Of a stretch of DNA of 64,000 nucleotides, positions 63,026-64,000 are shown in pieces (the first letter of the stretch is position 1; every line of letters begins with the position of its first letter). Source of the DNA: Styela clava (lineage: Eukaryota > Chordata > Ascidiacea > Stolidobranchia > Styelidae). The notes beneath the pieces are model-generated. The model did not search any database. It saw nothing but the letters and a program-made list of their open reading frames with translations, and had not been told where the DNA came from. The stretch covers positions 17,537,650 to 17,601,649 of the forward strand of contig NC_135262.1 in the NCBI RefSeq assembly GCF_964204865.1, read 5' to 3'. The position numbers and the translations under genes are program-made.

Positions 63026-63318
63026 GCAAGTTTTCTTTGCCACAATCTGGTAGAAAATACCATTAATTCAAGTATTAGTTAATGCGATAGCCCATCACGA
63101 AGCAAAGAATTTAAATATAAATTGAGAATATATAAACAACATTGTCCAAACTTTGTAATGATTACAAGGATATTTCTCAGCATAATGAATACATGTTCAA
63201 TATTGTAAATTACCATTGATATTATGATTTACTTTTTAATATAAGATAATGGTTTTCATCCATCTTGCCTTTTTTTTTATTTTCACATGGATCACTTATA
63301 ATTCTTGTTTTCGGTTCC

Positions 63319-63512
63319 ATTACATTTGAACCCACGTACATTTGAACCCATGACAATTGCACCTGTATGCTATTGCACCTATGGAATTTTTTTTGTTTCA
63401 CGGATAGTTAAACCCACACTAACCCTAACCCATGGGTTTTAGCACCCGCATATAGATTGAACCCGTGGATATACCCATGGGTTCAAATGTACATGGGTTC
63501 AAATGTACGGTC
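63319..63512. repeat. 16-bp minisatellite, locus 3, partly inverted
   Basis: Units such as ACATTTGAACCCACGT run to about 63475, where CCCATGGG forms a centre. After it, the unit reads in the complementary orientation (GGGTTCAAATGTACAT). This suggests an inversion within the array. Confidence 0.75.
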
Positions 63513-63674
63513 ACCCTTGTTTTCATGTGCGTGGGTTTCATGACCATGTATGTTGACGCCCTTGTCCCTGTTGTTTTGTGGAATTTTTGAATTTCACACA
63601 TATCCTGGCACATTGTAGTCATTTTTATGGTCGAGAGTGTATGTTAAAATGTAGCCTGTGCTTATATGCTAGAT

Positions 63675-64000
63675 CAGTGGTTTGCAACCTTTCTACCCTG
63701 TCGGACAGGTAAAATTAAATTAAATGTACTCGCGGGCCGGCAAAAAATTGAAATGATCGGAACAGAGAATTGCGTAATATTAGGCAATTTCAGGCACTCA
63801 ATATGCTTGTAGACAAAAAGGCGCACTTAAAAACACCACATACGAAGAAAAACCATCAAATAATGTGCCGGCCAAAATTGAAATGGGTGAGAAACATAAA
63901 ATAATACCATATATTTGCGTAATGAAATTCAGTGCTGGGCACCCATTATGTGTAAGAAAGGTACACATAAAACATCTCACATAAACAACATGTACATGCC
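63675..64000. mobile_element. hAT element (family D), left end, cut by window edge
   Basis: Starts CAGTGGTTTGCAACC and follows the left part of 33995-35824 closely (CGCGGGCCGGCAAAAA, AATAATGTGCCGGCC, GTGCTGGGCACCCATTAT). The right end is beyond the window. Confidence 0.75.

Overview
This window is eukaryotic nuclear DNA, AT-rich, from an animal. Every confident gene is split by GT-AG introns and matches a metazoan family: ZNF341, the MATCAP tubulin tyrosine carboxypeptidase, intrinsic factor/transcobalamin-like carriers and an SLC22 transporter. Short exons, introns of about 0.1-3 kb, and introns packed with hAT transposons fit an invertebrate deuterostome. An ascidian-like tunicate is my best guess, but that is inference. 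No prokaryotic operon, CRISPR, rRNA or complete tRNA gene was seen.

Layout: 1-11.3 kb, + strand, 3' part of a ZNF341-like C2H2 zinc-finger gene (13 exons; 5' end outside), with two nested hAT elements in one intron. 11.3-15.5 kb, intergenic with a LINE reverse-transcriptase remnant and a tRNA-like sequence. 15.5-19.5 kb, + strand, one (or two) secreted cysteine-rich gene(s) I do not recognise. 19.5-26.5 kb, no gene; tRNA-derived SINE copies and a cluster of hAT miniature elements, including a tandem dimer that shares target-site duplications. 26.5-31.05 kb, + strand, complete six-exon MATCAP-type gene with an HExxxH site. 42.6-32.8 kb, - strand, six-exon single-pass membrane protein (signal peptide, LamG/ConA-like domain, Ser/Thr-rich stalk, transmembrane helix); its introns hold several hATs. 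50.3-43.9 kb (- strand) and 55.1-57.6 kb (+ strand), two divergently transcribed paralogues of the alpha-domain of intrinsic factor/transcobalamin. Their first six exons have identical lengths and phases, and six cysteines sit at identical positions. The last intron of the minus copy holds an almost intact 3 kb hAT. 57.6-61.9 kb, repeats, a long fold-back and BEL/Pao fragments. 61.9 kb to the end, + strand, first three coding exons of an SLC22-like organic ion transporter, then the start of another hAT.

The genes do not form one pathway. The only clear functional grouping is the divergent carrier pair. The strongest non-genic theme is hAT activity: at least ten elements, most with 8-bp target-site duplications readable by eye, several nested, in five families or more. 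A 16-bp minisatellite occurs at three loci around the carrier pair and the transporter.
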